Shown: positions 35,647 to 45,585, counted from the first letter of the stretch. The stretch is 64,000 bases of DNA from Pseudocolwellia sp. AS88 (GCF_030551755.1 NZ_JAUPEC010000011.1:62001-126000), one strand, 5' to 3'. Numbers and translations are program-made. The notes: generated from the sequence alone by a model not told the origin.

Positions 35647-37116
35647 ATGATTAACAAATTTTCACTAAGTAAATTAGTTGTAGGTTGTTTTTGTTTGATT
35701 TCTAGTGCGGCAACTATTGCTTCTGACGTAAACAAACGACCAAACATCCTCGTCATTTTAACTGATGACATGGGTTATGCTGACGTAGGCTTTAACGGTT
35801 CGCCCGATATAAGAACGCCAAGTTTAGATCAATTAGCATCAGAAGGGGTAGTCTTAACGTCGGCTTATAACGCACATCCATTCTGTGGGCCAAGTCGAGC
35901 AGGTATTATGACCGGTCGATACCCACATAAATTTGGTTCACAGTTTAACTTACCTACCAGTAATCGCTCTGGTGGCTTAGGTGTGCCAACCTCTGAAGTA
36001 TTTATCAGTAAAGTGTTGCAAGATGCTGGTTATCGCACGGGCGCTATTGGTAAATGGCATTTAGGAGAAGAGGAAGAATTTCACCCGAATAATAGAGGCT
36101 TTGATGAGTTTTATGGCTTTCTTAATGGTGGTCATGACTATTTCCCTAAAAAATATAAACCTCAATATGAGCGTCAAAGAAAACAAGGTTTAAATCATTC
36201 AATTTTTCATTATCTAAGACCGTTCGAACGTAATGGAAAAGAGGAAGAGGAAACCGAATATGTTACAGACGGTTTGTCCCGTGAAGCGGTTAGTTTTATT
36301 AAAAAATCAGCATCTGATGAAGATCAGCCCTTCTTTTTATACTTAGCTTACAATGCACCGCATTCGCCTATGCAAGCAAAAGAAGAAGACATGGCGCAAT
36401 TTCCTGAGATTAAAGATAATAAGCGGAAAGTGTATGCCGGTATGGTCTATGCGGTAGATCGTGGTGTCAATAAAATTGTGAAAGCGTTAAAAGACACAGG
36501 ACAATACGACAACACATTGATTGTCTTTTTCAGTGATAACGGCGGTAAGCCAAACCTTGGTGCTAATAACCATCCGTTGCGCGGCAGAAAAGGTAGCGTA
36601 TTAGAAGGGGGTTATAGAACACCCATGTTTTTCCATTGGCCTGAACAGGTACCTGATGGACAAACTTTTACTCATCCTATTTCAACGTTAGATTTATACC
36701 CAACGTTTGCAAAAGTTGCTGATGCCAAAATACCTCATAATAAAAAGCTAGACGGTAAAAATATAATGGAAGATTTGATAGCGGGAACAAGTCCTCGACA
36801 AGGGGAAATGATTTACGCCCTAAGACATCGAAAGGGCTATTCAGAAGCCGCAGCTAGAAGAGATAATTGGAAAATTGTTAATACGGGAAAAAAATGGCAA
36901 TTATTTGATGTTGCAAATGACAGTAGCGAAAGTAAAGACGTGAGTAGCAAACATCCACTTATTGTTCGAGAAATGGTTGCCGAAATGGAATTGTGGAGCT
37001 GGACTAATCCTCAACCTTTATGGTTTCATATTCATGAAGAAGGTGTTCAATGGCGAGAAAAAGGGATGCCAAGGTTTCATGAAACCTTTAGTTTAAAAAA
37101 TAATAGTACAAATTAA
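35647..37116 (+). CDS. Secreted sulfatase, cysteine type
   Basis: A 489-residue sulfatase with a signal peptide (VVGCFCLISSAATIAS). LTDDMGYADVG binds the metal; HPFCGPSRAGIMTGR has Cys80 for formylglycine; IGKWHLGE and FFSDNGGKPN follow. The N-terminal layout resembles the enzyme at 40045 more than its direct neighbour at 33987. It is the second gene of the 33987-37116 pair. It probably works on oligosaccharides in the periplasm. Confidence 0.88.
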   Translation: MINKFSLSKLVVGCFCLISSAATIASDVNKRPNILVILTDDMGYADVGFNGSPDIRTPSLDQLASEGVVLTSAYNAHPFCGPSRAGIMTGRYPHKFGSQFNLPTSNRSGGLGVPTSEVFISKVLQDAGYRTGAIGKWHLGEEEEFHPNNRGFDEFYGFLNGGHDYFPKKYKPQYERQRKQGLNHSIFHYLRPFERNGKEEEETEYVTDGLSREAVSFIKKSASDEDQPFFLYLAYNAPHSPMQAKEEDMAQFPEIKDNKRKVYAGMVYAVDRGVNKIVKALKDTGQYDNTLIVFFSDNGGKPNLGANNHPLRGRKGSVLEGGYRTPMFFHWPEQVPDGQTFTHPISTLDLYPTFAKVADAKIPHNKKLDGKNIMEDLIAGTSPRQGEMIYALRHRKGYSEAAARRDNWKIVNTGKKWQLFDVANDSSESKDVSSKHPLIVREMVAEMELWSWTNPQPLWFHIHEEGVQWREKGMPRFHETFSLKNNSTN

Positions 37117-37467
37117 TAACTAACAATCTACCTTCTCTAGTTCGCTCAAACTCTTATTTTGTGCGGGTAGAGAAGTTTAATTTTCCTCCTCATTTATCTT
37201 CATCAACTTTATTAACTATTGTTACATCAATCAGCTTTCAACCATTATTTTTATACCGCTCTTCTTTTCTATGTAAAAAATGTCATGTTTATTATTTTTA
37301 CTGAAACTATTTTCAATTACATTCGCAATATCATATTGCAAATATAAACATCATATGTTTAAATATGTTATACTTTTCTGGTGTCAGCAATTTTAACTGA
37401 ATATAAGTTTGAATGTGTTGATAGGTTAAAAAGTTTCCCAAGAAGTTAAACAGATAGGTTTAAGATT
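37117..37467. other. Intergenic region before the second enolase operon
   Basis: 351 bp, AT-rich. A weak hairpin (CTTCTCTA...TAGAGAAG) near 37133-37175 may terminate the sulfatase pair. The only other element is the promoter/operator at 37336-37364. Confidence 0.4.
37336..37364 (+). promoter_or_regulatory. Promoter with GntR-type operator upstream of the second enolase operon
   Basis: AAACATCATATGTTT at 37346-37360 sits in the 17-bp spacer (37342-37358) between TTGCAA (37336-37341) and TTAAAT (37359-37364). It starts 122 bp before the ATG at 37468. The surrounding ATATAAACATCATATGT is identical to that of the site at 7050. Confidence 0.65.
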
Positions 37468-38619
37468 ATGAAAATAGAGTGTATAAGAACTCACCATATT
37501 AGATGTGAATTGAAAGAAGCGTTTGGTTTCTCTCAATGGTTCTATAACCAACGTAATGTATTGCTTATCGAAGTGATTGCTGATGATGGTACATCTGGCT
37601 GGGGTGAATGCTACGGTCCTGCTGATGTAACTCAAGCAGCAGTAGAAAAGTTTTACGCACCAAGAATAATGGGAATGGACGCCCAATCTATAGAAGCTAT
37701 ATGGCAAAGCATGTGGCGCTCATCACTAGATTTTGCTCGAGCAGGCATCATGATGGGAGCAATGTCAGGCATTGATATGGCTTTATGGGATTTAAAAGGT
37801 AAAGCTTTAAACCTAAGTGTTAGTCAATTAATGGGTGGAGCTGCTAGAAATACAGTTCCCTGCTATGCCACGGGTATGTACTATCAAGACCTCCCTGAAG
37901 ATAGATTACTCGATGTTTTAGTATCTGAAGCTGTTAGTTATTCAGAACAAGGCTTTAAAGCCATGAAAATTAAGGTCGGTAAGAATCTAAATTTTGATGA
38001 AAAACTTATCATAGCCATGCGAAAGGCGCTGCCAAATACTATTTTGGCCGCTGATTCTAATCACGCTTTTGACTTACCCGAAGCCATTAAAATTGGGAGA
38101 ATTCTTGAAGATAATGATTATGCTTGGTTTGAAGAGCCTCTATCTCCAGAGCATCCTGATTTATTTAGACAGTTACAAGACAAAATAAATATCGCTATTG
38201 CTACTGGGGAATGTGAACAAACCCGTTTTGGCTTTAAAAAATTAATAGAACAGGGCGGTGTTCAGTTGGTTCAAGCCGATTTAGCGTATTGCGGTGGTAT
38301 TAGTGAAGCATTAAAAATACGCGCAATAGCGTCTGCAAGCGGAATTAATATGATACCCCATGTTTGGGGCACACAACTCAATTTAGCAGCTGCAACACAC
38401 TTTTTAGCTACCAGCTACTCTGAGCCAGGACGTTCAGAGTCTAAACCTTTATTTTTAGAGTACGACCGAACTGAAAACCCATTAAGAGACAATCTTTACA
38501 AGGTTAATGTTGAAGTTAAACAAGGCGAAGCGATTGTTCCTACTACACCTGGGCTTGGTGTAGAATTGGATAACGATGCTTTATCTGAATTTATTATTTG
38601 TACTACGGAATCAAAATGA
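37468..38619 (+). CDS. Enolase-superfamily enzyme, mandelate-racemase subgroup (cycloisomerase/dehydratase candidate)
   Basis: A 383-residue protein. Residues consistent with mandelate racemase-type chemistry are the KxK motif (Lys167, Lys169 in MKIKVG), metal ligands Asp196, Glu222 and Glu248, and His298 in PHVWGT with an Asp in QADLAYCGG. Its active site differs from the DgoD-like paralogue at 30357, which lacks the KxK lysines. It is the first gene of an operon with an aldehyde dehydrogenase (ATGA overlap), a sulfatase and an SMP-30 protein. An aldehyde dehydrogenase paired with an enolase-superfamily enzyme is the known pairing for anhydrogalactose oxidation followed by 3,6-anhydrogalactonate cycloisomerisation, so that is my favoured role. 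The substrate is inferred. Confidence 0.75.
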   Translation: MKIECIRTHHIRCELKEAFGFSQWFYNQRNVLLIEVIADDGTSGWGECYGPADVTQAAVEKFYAPRIMGMDAQSIEAIWQSMWRSSLDFARAGIMMGAMSGIDMALWDLKGKALNLSVSQLMGGAARNTVPCYATGMYYQDLPEDRLLDVLVSEAVSYSEQGFKAMKIKVGKNLNFDEKLIIAMRKALPNTILAADSNHAFDLPEAIKIGRILEDNDYAWFEEPLSPEHPDLFRQLQDKINIAIATGECEQTRFGFKKLIEQGGVQLVQADLAYCGGISEALKIRAIASASGINMIPHVWGTQLNLAAATHFLATSYSEPGRSESKPLFLEYDRTENPLRDNLYKVNVEVKQGEAIVPTTPGLGVELDNDALSEFIICTTESK

Positions 38620-40052
38620 ACGACATTAAATATAAAATGATTATAAATGGTGAACTTGTAAGCTCATCTTCCACTTTTACGGTAATCAATCCAGATAATG
38701 AACAAACCGTTGCACAAGTGCCTCAAATTGAAGCGCAGCAAATTCAGGACGTTCTTCTTGCAGCAGAGCAAGGTTTTAATGCTTGGTCTAAAGTATCTAT
38801 CGCGAATAGAGAAAAATTAATCCTAGCCTATGCTGATTTGTTAGAGCAGCATAAGGACGAAATTGTCGATATTCTCATTAGCGAATCAGGCAAACCTGCA
38901 GATAATGCTGAATATGATTTTGGTATGCTAATTAATTGTTTACGCTTTTTTGTTGAAGAAGCTAAACGTGTAGAGCAACCAGTCATTATTGATCCAGATG
39001 GTCGATTCCATCATTACATTCAACGTCAACCTATTGGAGTTGCCGTGGGTTATTTAGCATGGAACTTTCCTTTGCTTAATTTTGGTTACAAGCTTGCTCC
39101 TGTATTGGCATCTGGTTGTAGTAGCATTATAAAGCCTTCACAAGTAACACCACTTGCTACCTTGAGATGTGCAGAGTTAGCACTTGAAATTGCTTTTCCC
39201 GCAGGTGTTATTAACGTTATTACCAGCAACGACTACGATGTTACAAATCCATTACTAACCAGCCACGTTCCTGCTTTATTTACCATGATTGGTTCAACTA
39301 ATTCAGGTGTTAAAGCCATGCAAATGGCGTGTACAAGCGTAAAGCATTTCTCAGTTGAGCTGGGTGGTAATGCCCCTGTTATTGTTTATGACGATGCAGA
39401 AGTGAAAAAAGCAGCGCACAGTATTATTGACCTAAAATACGGTAACAGTGGTCAAGTTTGTGTATCGCCTAATCGTTGTTTTGTTCATGAATCGGTATAC
39501 CAAGAGTTTATTACCGAAGCTAAAGCTCACGCCGAAGGTTTAGTACTGGGGGCTGGTCGAGGTGAAGGACGTCGAATGGGACCTGTTATTAATGAAAAAG
39601 AGCGTGGGCGCATTCTTTCTCTTGTTGATGATGCTGTTGCTCAAGGGGCAACATTAACGTTAGGCGGGAAAATTCCAGCTTCTAAAGCAAAAGGCTACTA
39701 TATGGAGCCAACCATCCTTACTGACGTTACTGTTGATATGTCTGTAGCGCGTAACGAAATTTTTGGCCCTGTTTTACCTGTTATCCCCTTTAGTGATGCA
39801 GATGACATTATCGCTTTAGCTAATGATTGTGAGTACGGCTTATCTGCTTACGTTTACACCACTAATTTAAAGCGCGCAATGCAAGCTGCAAATGAAATTC
39901 AAGCAGGTAGCGTTTGTATTAATGAAGTGCACTATGCGGTTCATTTACCACACGGTGGCTTAAAACAAAGTGGTGTTGGTAAAGATTGTTCTCGCTATAG
40001 CCTTGAAGAGTATTTAACCAATAAACGTGTTTCTATTTTGGTCAATGATTAA
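38616..40052 (+). CDS. NAD(P)-dependent aldehyde dehydrogenase (anhydrogalactose dehydrogenase candidate)
   Basis: A 478-residue ALDH starting at the ATG that overlaps the preceding stop (ATGA, 38616-38619); an upstream TTG at 38598 is not needed. [23 protein letters not shown] with the general base Glu248, and [12 protein letters not shown] with catalytic Cys282 define the active site; [12 protein letters not shown] is also typical. In red-algal polysaccharide users, an ALDH oxidises 3,6-anhydrogalactose to the acid, which an enolase-superfamily cycloisomerase then opens. Coupling to such an enzyme here supports that role. A general lactaldehyde or semialdehyde dehydrogenase cannot be excluded. 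Confidence 0.82.
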   Translation: MNDIKYKMIINGELVSSSSTFTVINPDNEQTVAQVPQIEAQQIQDVLLAAEQGFNAWSKVSIANREKLILAYADLLEQHKDEIVDILISESGKPADNAEYDFGMLINCLRFFVEEAKRVEQPVIIDPDGRFHHYIQRQPIGVAVGYLAWNFPLLNFGYKLAPVLASGCSSIIKPSQVTPLATLRCAELALEIAFPAGVINVITSNDYDVTNPLLTSHVPALFTMIGSTNSGVKAMQMACTSVKHFSVELGGNAPVIVYDDAEVKKAAHSIIDLKYGNSGQVCVSPNRCFVHESVYQEFITEAKAHAEGLVLGAGRGEGRRMGPVINEKERGRILSLVDDAVAQGATLTLGGKIPASKAKGYYMEPTILTDVTVDMSVARNEIFGPVLPVIPFSDADDIIALANDCEYGLSAYVYTTNLKRAMQAANEIQAGSVCINEVHYAVHLPHGGLKQSGVGKDCSRYSLEEYLTNKRVSILVND

Positions 40053-41508
40053 TATGAGTATGTCAATGAAAGCTCAACTTCTTAGCGTTGCACTACTAAG
40101 TGCATTAACATTGTTTACATCCAATATTGCTTTGGCTGATGTTGCTAGTTCAAAAAAATCAGCCGTAAAGCAACCAAATATTGTCTTACTGTTTTCTGAT
40201 GATGCTGGCTATGCTGATTTTGGTTTTCATGGCAGCAAAATCATGAAAACCCCGCATTTAGATAAGTTGGCGAAAGAAGGCGTTAGGTTTGAACAAGCCT
40301 ATGTTACTGACCCAACTTGTGGTCCTTCTAGAGCGGGGTTAATTACCGGTAAATATCAACAACGTTTTGGTTTTGAAGAAAACAATGTTCCTGGTTATAT
40401 GAGTGAAAACTCTGCTGCAGATGGCAGCGATATGGGAATACCTGTTGAAGAAAAAACCATGGCTGATTACCTTAAAAACCTTGGCTATACCTCTGGTTTC
40501 TACGGTAAATGGCATGTTGGCGGTGCAGATAAATTCCATCCACTTAACAGAGGTTTTGATGAGTTTTACGGATTTAGAGGGGGAGCGCGTAGTTATTTTG
40601 CCTACTCAAAAGCTCCTGCAAGTAAGTTAGATCTTAACGAACGTAACTTCGGTAACTTTGAAGAACCTCAAGATTACTACACCGATGTACTAGCACAAGA
40701 AACTGTTGAGTTTATCGAAAATAGCGTTAAAAAAGATAAACCATTTTTTGCTTTTGTTTCTTTTAATGCCGTTCATACACCAATGGACGCTCGACCAGAA
40801 GATCTTGCACAATTTCCAAACCTACAAGGTAAGTTAAAAACATTAGCAGCGATGACACTTGCGTTAGACCGAGCTTCTGGAAAGATAATGGATAAATTAG
40901 CTGAGCTAGGTATTGATGATAATACGATTGTTATTTTTACTAACGATAATGGCGGCCCAAGTGATAAAAATGCTTCAAGCAATGCACCGTTTAGTGGAAC
41001 AAAGTCTAACCATTTAGAGGGTGGACTTAGAGTGCCTTTCTTAATGAAATGGCCAAACAATATCCAGCAAAATTCTACTTTTAGTGCACCTGTTAGTTTA
41101 TTTGATCTTTTACCTACTTTTTACGCTGCTGGTGGTGGTATGACTAAAGATTTACAAGATGTTGACGGTGTAGATCTTATGCCGTACATCCAAAACATAA
41201 AAGTTAGCCGCCCGCATGACGTTCTTTTTTGGAAAAAAGATACACGAGCAACCATACGTGATGGTGACTGGAAACTTATACGTTTTCCTGACCGTCCGGC
41301 TGAACTCTACTATATTCCTGAGGATATTCGAGAAATGAATGATCTTGCAGCTGAACATCCAAAAAAAGTGAAAAAAATGTTTAAGGATTTATTTGAATGG
41401 GAATCTACTTTAGAACGCCCACGATGGTTACTTAAACGAGAATTTGAAAACTATGATATAGAACGAATGGACCGGTATAGAAGAGTAAATTTAGAGAGAA
41501 GAAATTAA
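40045..41508 (+). CDS. Secreted sulfatase, cysteine type
   Basis: A 487-residue sulfatase if started at the ATG at 40045; further in-frame ATGs at 40054, 40060 and 40066 are equally possible, and none has a strong ribosome-binding site. The signal peptide is [32 protein letters not shown] binds metal; [15 protein letters not shown] has Cys92 as formylglycine precursor; GKWHVGG and [10 protein letters not shown] follow. It overlaps the end of the aldehyde dehydrogenase gene by 8 bp, so it is translationally coupled to the intracellular anhydrogalactose genes. That suggests the sulfate it removes is on the same sugar or its neighbour in the polymer. Confidence 0.87.
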   Translation: MINMSMSMKAQLLSVALLSALTLFTSNIALADVASSKKSAVKQPNIVLLFSDDAGYADFGFHGSKIMKTPHLDKLAKEGVRFEQAYVTDPTCGPSRAGLITGKYQQRFGFEENNVPGYMSENSAADGSDMGIPVEEKTMADYLKNLGYTSGFYGKWHVGGADKFHPLNRGFDEFYGFRGGARSYFAYSKAPASKLDLNERNFGNFEEPQDYYTDVLAQETVEFIENSVKKDKPFFAFVSFNAVHTPMDARPEDLAQFPNLQGKLKTLAAMTLALDRASGKIMDKLAELGIDDNTIVIFTNDNGGPSDKNASSNAPFSGTKSNHLEGGLRVPFLMKWPNNIQQNSTFSAPVSLFDLLPTFYAAGGGMTKDLQDVDGVDLMPYIQNIKVSRPHDVLFWKKDTRATIRDGDWKLIRFPDRPAELYYIPEDIREMNDLAAEHPKKVKKMFKDLFEWESTLERPRWLLKREFENYDIERMDRYRRVNLERRN

Positions 41509-41534
41509 AATAATAAAAAAGAAAGGAAGATATT

Positions 41535-42677
41535 ATGTTATTTAAAAGCCACATCACTAGTATGTTAAGGAGTTTACTCTGTAAGCACAGACCAAAAATT
41601 TTATTAACACTTGTTATTAGTGCTTGTCAATCGCCTTCAAATATCAATAAAGAAACTGCAGATTTATTTGTTATGCCAGATGCCAATGAAACCATTGGCT
41701 CTGTTGAAATTTATCATCCTCGTGCACTTGAATTTATTACTAAAGAAACACTAATTAGTGTGCGAGGAAAAGACTTTGATTGGGTTGAAGGACCTGTTTG
41801 GGTTAAAGATCATAATTTTCTTTTGTTTACTGATATTCCCAAAAATATTATTCGAAAGTTTGATGCTCAAAAAGGGACAAGTGTTTACCTAGAAAATGTT
41901 GGTTTTGATAAGCCAAGTAATAAAGGCCCTGGTGCCAATGGTTTATTGCTAAATAAACAAAATCAATTAGTGATGATGCGATCGGGTAGTAGAACAGTTG
42001 CCGTAATGAACAGCGATATAAACCGTCCTAAAACTGACTTTACTACATTGGCAAGTCACCATAATAATATGCGATTAAATAGTACCAATGATGGCACTAT
42101 GCACAGTGATGGTAGTATCTATTTTACAGATCCTCCTATTGGCTTAGATTTTGTTTTTGATAACAGTAGCGCGTTGGTAGCAAAACATAAACGTGTTAAT
42201 AAAGTAGTTAATAAACGTATTCAAGAGACACCTTATGCCGGTGTTTACAGGTTATCTACTACAGGTGAACTCACGCTTTTAGATGACACGTTAACCGTCC
42301 CAAACGGTATTGGCTTTTCACCTGATGAAAAAACCTTGTATGTTGCTGTTTCTGATAAGGATGCCTCATCTTGGTTTGCTTTTGATGTGCTAGAAAGTGG
42401 CATGTTAACAAATAAACGTGTATTTTATAATACTCAACACCTCATCGGGAAAAAAGGTGAGCAAGGCTACCCTGATGGTATGGCTGTGCATTCTAGTGGT
42501 GTTATTTTTGCCACAGGCCCAGGGGGAGTTTGGTTGTTTGATAAACAAGGTAAAGTGCTTGCAAAAATCAAAACAGGATTACTCACTTCAAATTGTACCT
42601 TTAGTACAAACGAAGAATATTTGTTTATTACTGCAGATGACTATTTGTTAAGTATTCCACTCAATAGTAAACTTTGA
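41535..42677 (+). CDS. SMP-30/gluconolactonase-family lipoprotein
   Basis: A 380-residue beta-propeller lactonase-like protein with a lipobox (LVISAC). EGPVW, with the metal-binding Glu, precedes FTDIPKN. NSTNDGTMHSDGSIYFTDPP, PNGIGFSPDEKTLYV and YPDGMAVHSSGVIFATGPGG are the characteristic SMP-30 blocks. It lies 27 bp after the sulfatase gene as the fourth gene of the enolase operon. The lipid anchor places it outside the cytoplasm, so it may hydrolyse an aldonolactone formed in the periplasm, for instance by the Tat-exported oxidoreductase. Confidence 0.8.
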   Translation: MLFKSHITSMLRSLLCKHRPKILLTLVISACQSPSNINKETADLFVMPDANETIGSVEIYHPRALEFITKETLISVRGKDFDWVEGPVWVKDHNFLLFTDIPKNIIRKFDAQKGTSVYLENVGFDKPSNKGPGANGLLLNKQNQLVMMRSGSRTVAVMNSDINRPKTDFTTLASHHNNMRLNSTNDGTMHSDGSIYFTDPPIGLDFVFDNSSALVAKHKRVNKVVNKRIQETPYAGVYRLSTTGELTLLDDTLTVPNGIGFSPDEKTLYVAVSDKDASSWFAFDVLESGMLTNKRVFYNTQHLIGKKGEQGYPDGMAVHSSGVIFATGPGGVWLFDKQGKVLAKIKTGLLTSNCTFSTNEEYLFITADDYLLSIPLNSKL

Positions 42678-42679
42678 AC

Positions 42680-43084
42680 TCATTTTGATAAATTATCCTA
42701 GCAAAGATTTTATGCTGAGTAATTCGAATGTTATGGCTGACCTCTAGTGTAGTTGAATCAATAAATTCGATGCCTTTAGGTTTGCTTTTTAATAAGATAA
42801 AATAGGCAACCATAGAAGGAATAACTCTAGGCATGACATAAAGAACACGTGTGTAGCTATGAAGATTGGAAAATCTTTGCGGTAAAATTGAGATACATAA
42901 GTTTTTTATAATCGCAGTAACGAGACATAAAATACTAATAACAATACTCATTATTTCATTACCGTCATTTTACATTCACGCTGACGTTTTCTCGTTCCAT
43001 CTTCAAGTAGCTTTTTTTGCCGTTGAGGAATAAATACTTTGAAAATAATGATCGACATCGCAATAAGTCAACTAATTTATTCAT
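42680..43084 (-). pseudogene. IS982-family transposase remnant
   Basis: An ATG at 43084 gives NKLVDLL, then after frame changes CDVDHYFQ, VFIPQRQKKLLEDGTRKRQR, SNLHSYTRVLYVMPR and GIEFIDSTTLEVSHNIRI. These follow the N-terminal half of IS982 transposases (SYxRFxxLMPRxxxP, GIxFIDSTxxxVCHNxRI, the first catalytic Asp). Everything beyond ISxxKVFKG is gone and at least two frameshifts are present. It converges on the end of the SMP-30 gene. No terminal repeats could be identified. Confidence 0.65.
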
Positions 43085-43420
43085 ACCTGTTCCTACTTGT
43101 TATTGAATCGTTCTTAGTCGAAAGATCCGAATATGGAACAGGCATTTTGTTCGGTTTCCCCCCCCCCTACTGAGGTTAGTTAAAGCAAGTAGTTGATAAG
43201 TTAAAAAGTATAAAATAAAATCCCTATTATATAATGCATGAAGAATTTTTGTGAGTTCGTTATTTTATTGTTTTATATTCACTATAACTGTGTATTTTAT
43301 ATTGTAATAAACTAAAAGAAGAAATTCTTAAAATAGCTACCCCAATTATATATAATAAAGTCAAAAACTAAGGTCATGAAAATTTTTCCCATAACTCCAA
43401 TTACTATACTCATTGTTTTT
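43085..43420. other. Intergenic region with a ten-C run
   Basis: 336 bp with no gene. A run of ten C residues lies at 43158-43167, striking in AT-rich surroundings and a likely place for slippage or sequencing error. Otherwise AT-rich, without a convincing hairpin. Confidence 0.4.
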
Positions 43421-44515
43421 CTAGTTTAACTGAATAGATGAAAGTGTATATGGGGCGCTATGTTTTGTGTTAACTATTCCTTCGCCACGTAATAAGTCAA
43501 AATTAGAAATCACTAAATTATTACCATAAACAATGACTTCAGAAGGTTGATCGAGCTCGCCGTTGCTACTGTTATTATCAGAGTACTGGGCAATAACGGT
43601 GACATCTCGATTAGTATCAACTTTAAGTATTTGGTTTTTTAAAAAACCAGCGACATAAAGATTTCCAGTTTTATCAATAGTTATACCGTCTAAACCTGTG
43701 TCATTAGGTAGTTGAGCGTAAACTTCTTTATGGGTTACTTTTTTACCGTCTGCACTTAAGGTTAACTTGTATATTTCTCCATCACCAAAGTTTCCTGTGT
43801 ATAAATGACCTTTTTTATCAAAAACTAATCCATCTAACCCAAATTGGCGTACAGGATTTTTAGTTTCAACTTTAAATAACAATTGATGATCTTGTTCGGT
43901 ACTTTTAACTTTTACATTTCGGTCATTAAGTGAAAATCGATATATAGCACTCGTCATATTGGCACTTTTAATATTTTTCATTTGAAGCAAACTGATATAA
44001 ATAGCGCCATTATGTATTCGTATACCGTTTGGTGACGTCAACCCTCTAGCCACAATTTCTGTGGTCGCTATTAATCCGTCCTTAAACGTTAATCGTAAAA
44101 TACGTCCACTGTCGCAAACATATAGAGAGCCATCAGGCGCATATGCTATCCCCATTGGACGGCCTTTGCCATTTTTCTTTTTACTGGGCGTTTTACCAAG
44201 GTTGGTAATTCCCCCAGCGGAAGAAATTGATAACAACATGCCTGGTTTGTTCCCTTTATTTGCGTAGTTTGTACAGGCAAGCGTTAATGAACCGTTGGGT
44301 GCAATCGCTAATCCATCAGGGGTTGGGCAGTTATCAGGAAGCGCGGCGAACAATTTTGCACTGTGTAAGTTTTCTACATAGTTAACCGCTTTTATTTTAT
44401 TATTATCAGCTATATGAGTATTAGAAGCACAACTATAAATTCCCGTTAAGAGCATTACTGTAGTAATTATTTTTTTACATTGTCTATTTTGTGTAGTTTT
44501 ATTGCTTTTAATCAT
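43421..44515 (-). CDS. SMP-30/NHL-type beta-propeller lipoprotein
   Basis: A 364-residue protein with a lipobox (GIYSC). Repeats such as PDGLAIAPNGSLTLACTNYA, PMGIAYAPDGSLYVCDSGRI and LDGITIDKTGNLYVAGFLKN form a six-bladed propeller of the SMP-30/gluconolactonase superfamily. The metal-binding Glu of true lactonases (EGPxW) is not obvious, so it may be a binding or divergent hydrolytic protein. It follows the cytoplasmic SMP-30 gene at 44609 on the same strand, 93 bp downstream. Confidence 0.7.
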   Translation of the reverse strand: MIKSNKTTQNRQCKKIITTVMLLTGIYSCASNTHIADNNKIKAVNYVENLHSAKLFAALPDNCPTPDGLAIAPNGSLTLACTNYANKGNKPGMLLSISSAGGITNLGKTPSKKKNGKGRPMGIAYAPDGSLYVCDSGRILRLTFKDGLIATTEIVARGLTSPNGIRIHNGAIYISLLQMKNIKSANMTSAIYRFSLNDRNVKVKSTEQDHQLLFKVETKNPVRQFGLDGLVFDKKGHLYTGNFGDGEIYKLTLSADGKKVTHKEVYAQLPNDTGLDGITIDKTGNLYVAGFLKNQILKVDTNRDVTVIAQYSDNNSSNGELDQPSEVIVYGNNLVISNFDLLRGEGIVNTKHSAPYTLSSIQLN

Positions 44516-44608
44516 TAGGGGCTCGTTATTTCTTTTGGTTAATTGCTTTATTCAAGGAAAAGGTTGAACGATAGGTAAATTCATAATAATTACTTTAAAA
44601 GTAATTAG

Positions 44609-45493
44609 TTATATTGGAATTATATTTGGTGAGAGCCCTGCAATATCACTCTTAAATAACTGAATACTACCGCCATCTTCTTCATTGTCTTCGGTTAGTG
44701 AGGCAGTGGTTACCAGTAGGGTTTTTAAATCTTTTCCGCCAAAGCATGTATTAGTGACTTGGGAGGCATTTAAATGAAAAAACTGTGATAACTCTCCATT
44801 AGGCGAAATACGACCGAAGCCATTACCATCCCAGCGAGCGCTCCAAATAAAACCTTCACTATCCGTGGTACCGCCATCAGGGTGACCGAATTTATCTTCT
44901 AATTTACAAAACAAGGTTTGGTTTGATAGCGAAGCATTTTTTTGGTCAAAGTCGCAAGAATATATTTCATTAGTGAAAGAGTCAGCATAATAGAAGGTTT
45001 TATTATTAGGCGAAAAGGTTGCCAAGTTAAATATCGCAATGGCTTCTTTTTCAAGGGTAACTGATTTATCTGGAGTAACTTTAAATAAATGGCCAAATTT
45101 ACCCATTTCAATTTCATTGCCATTTTTATCAGGGCTCATTAGCATGGTGCCTAACCAAATATTGCCGCTGACATCCACACAGCCATCGTTAATTCTTAAT
45201 TTTTTATCAGGTTCGACATTAAGCCACAATTTCCAACTTTCATTTTTAATATTGAATATATATAAACCATCAAAAAGTGACACTAACAATAATCCAGAAG
45301 ATTGCACAAGCATTATGTTTGCTGGCTGATTAGGCGTGTCAAAGCGATGTAGTGATTCATCTTTAAGCGAATATTTGTAAAGGTGCGATTTGACGATGTC
45401 GATCCAATAAAAGGCATTGTCTGCTTCAGACCATATACAGCCCTCTGCTAAACCACAGTTTATGTTAAGTTTTTTCTTAAAAGTTAAATTCAT
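44609..45493 (-). CDS. Cytoplasmic SMP-30/regucalcin-family lactonase (galactonolactonase candidate)
   Basis: A 294-residue protein without a signal peptide and of the usual length for sugar lactonases. AEGCIWSEADNAFYWIDIV carries the metal-binding Glu; LRINDGCVDVSGNIWLGTM and FGHPDGGTTDSEGFIWSARW hold the other ligands (Asn, Asp). It should open an aldonolactone to the acid in the cytoplasm, the step between a galactose dehydrogenase (SDR at 26125) and galactonate dehydratase (30357). A partial operator-like word lies upstream at 45571. Confidence 0.8.
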   Translation of the reverse strand: MNLTFKKKLNINCGLAEGCIWSEADNAFYWIDIVKSHLYKYSLKDESLHRFDTPNQPANIMLVQSSGLLLVSLFDGLYIFNIKNESWKLWLNVEPDKKLRINDGCVDVSGNIWLGTMLMSPDKNGNEIEMGKFGHLFKVTPDKSVTLEKEAIAIFNLATFSPNNKTFYYADSFTNEIYSCDFDQKNASLSNQTLFCKLEDKFGHPDGGTTDSEGFIWSARWDGNGFGRISPNGELSQFFHLNASQVTNTCFGGKDLKTLLVTTASLTEDNEEDGGSIQLFKSDIAGLSPNIIPI

Positions 45494-45570
45494 TCTTAAA
45501 CCAGTAACTAGTTAAATATTTTATAAATGACAAAATAAAAGGAAAACCCTTTTATTCATATTAAGATTGC

Positions 45571-45585
45571 ATTAGTATGATGTTT
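45571..45585. promoter_or_regulatory. Degenerate GntR-type operator between divergent genes
   Basis: ATTAGTATGATGTTT matches the reverse complement of the operator (AAACATATGATGTTT) at 11 of 15 positions, including the unbroken half TATGATGTTT. It lies between the lactonase gene (minus) and the VCBS/ASPIC gene (plus). Given the AT-rich background this could be chance. Confidence 0.25.

Noticed and set aside
43158-43167. Ten-C run as a phase-variation tract
   Set aside because: It is not inside or just upstream of any intact gene, so slippage would have no evident effect.
26125-45493. Locus as a fucoidan/L-fucose pathway (SDR, lactonase, dehydratase, sulfatases)
   Set aside because: The kinase and aldolase are DgoK/DgoA types, the glycoside hydrolase is GH16 and no fucosidase is present, so a galactan fits better. 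It is not strictly excluded.
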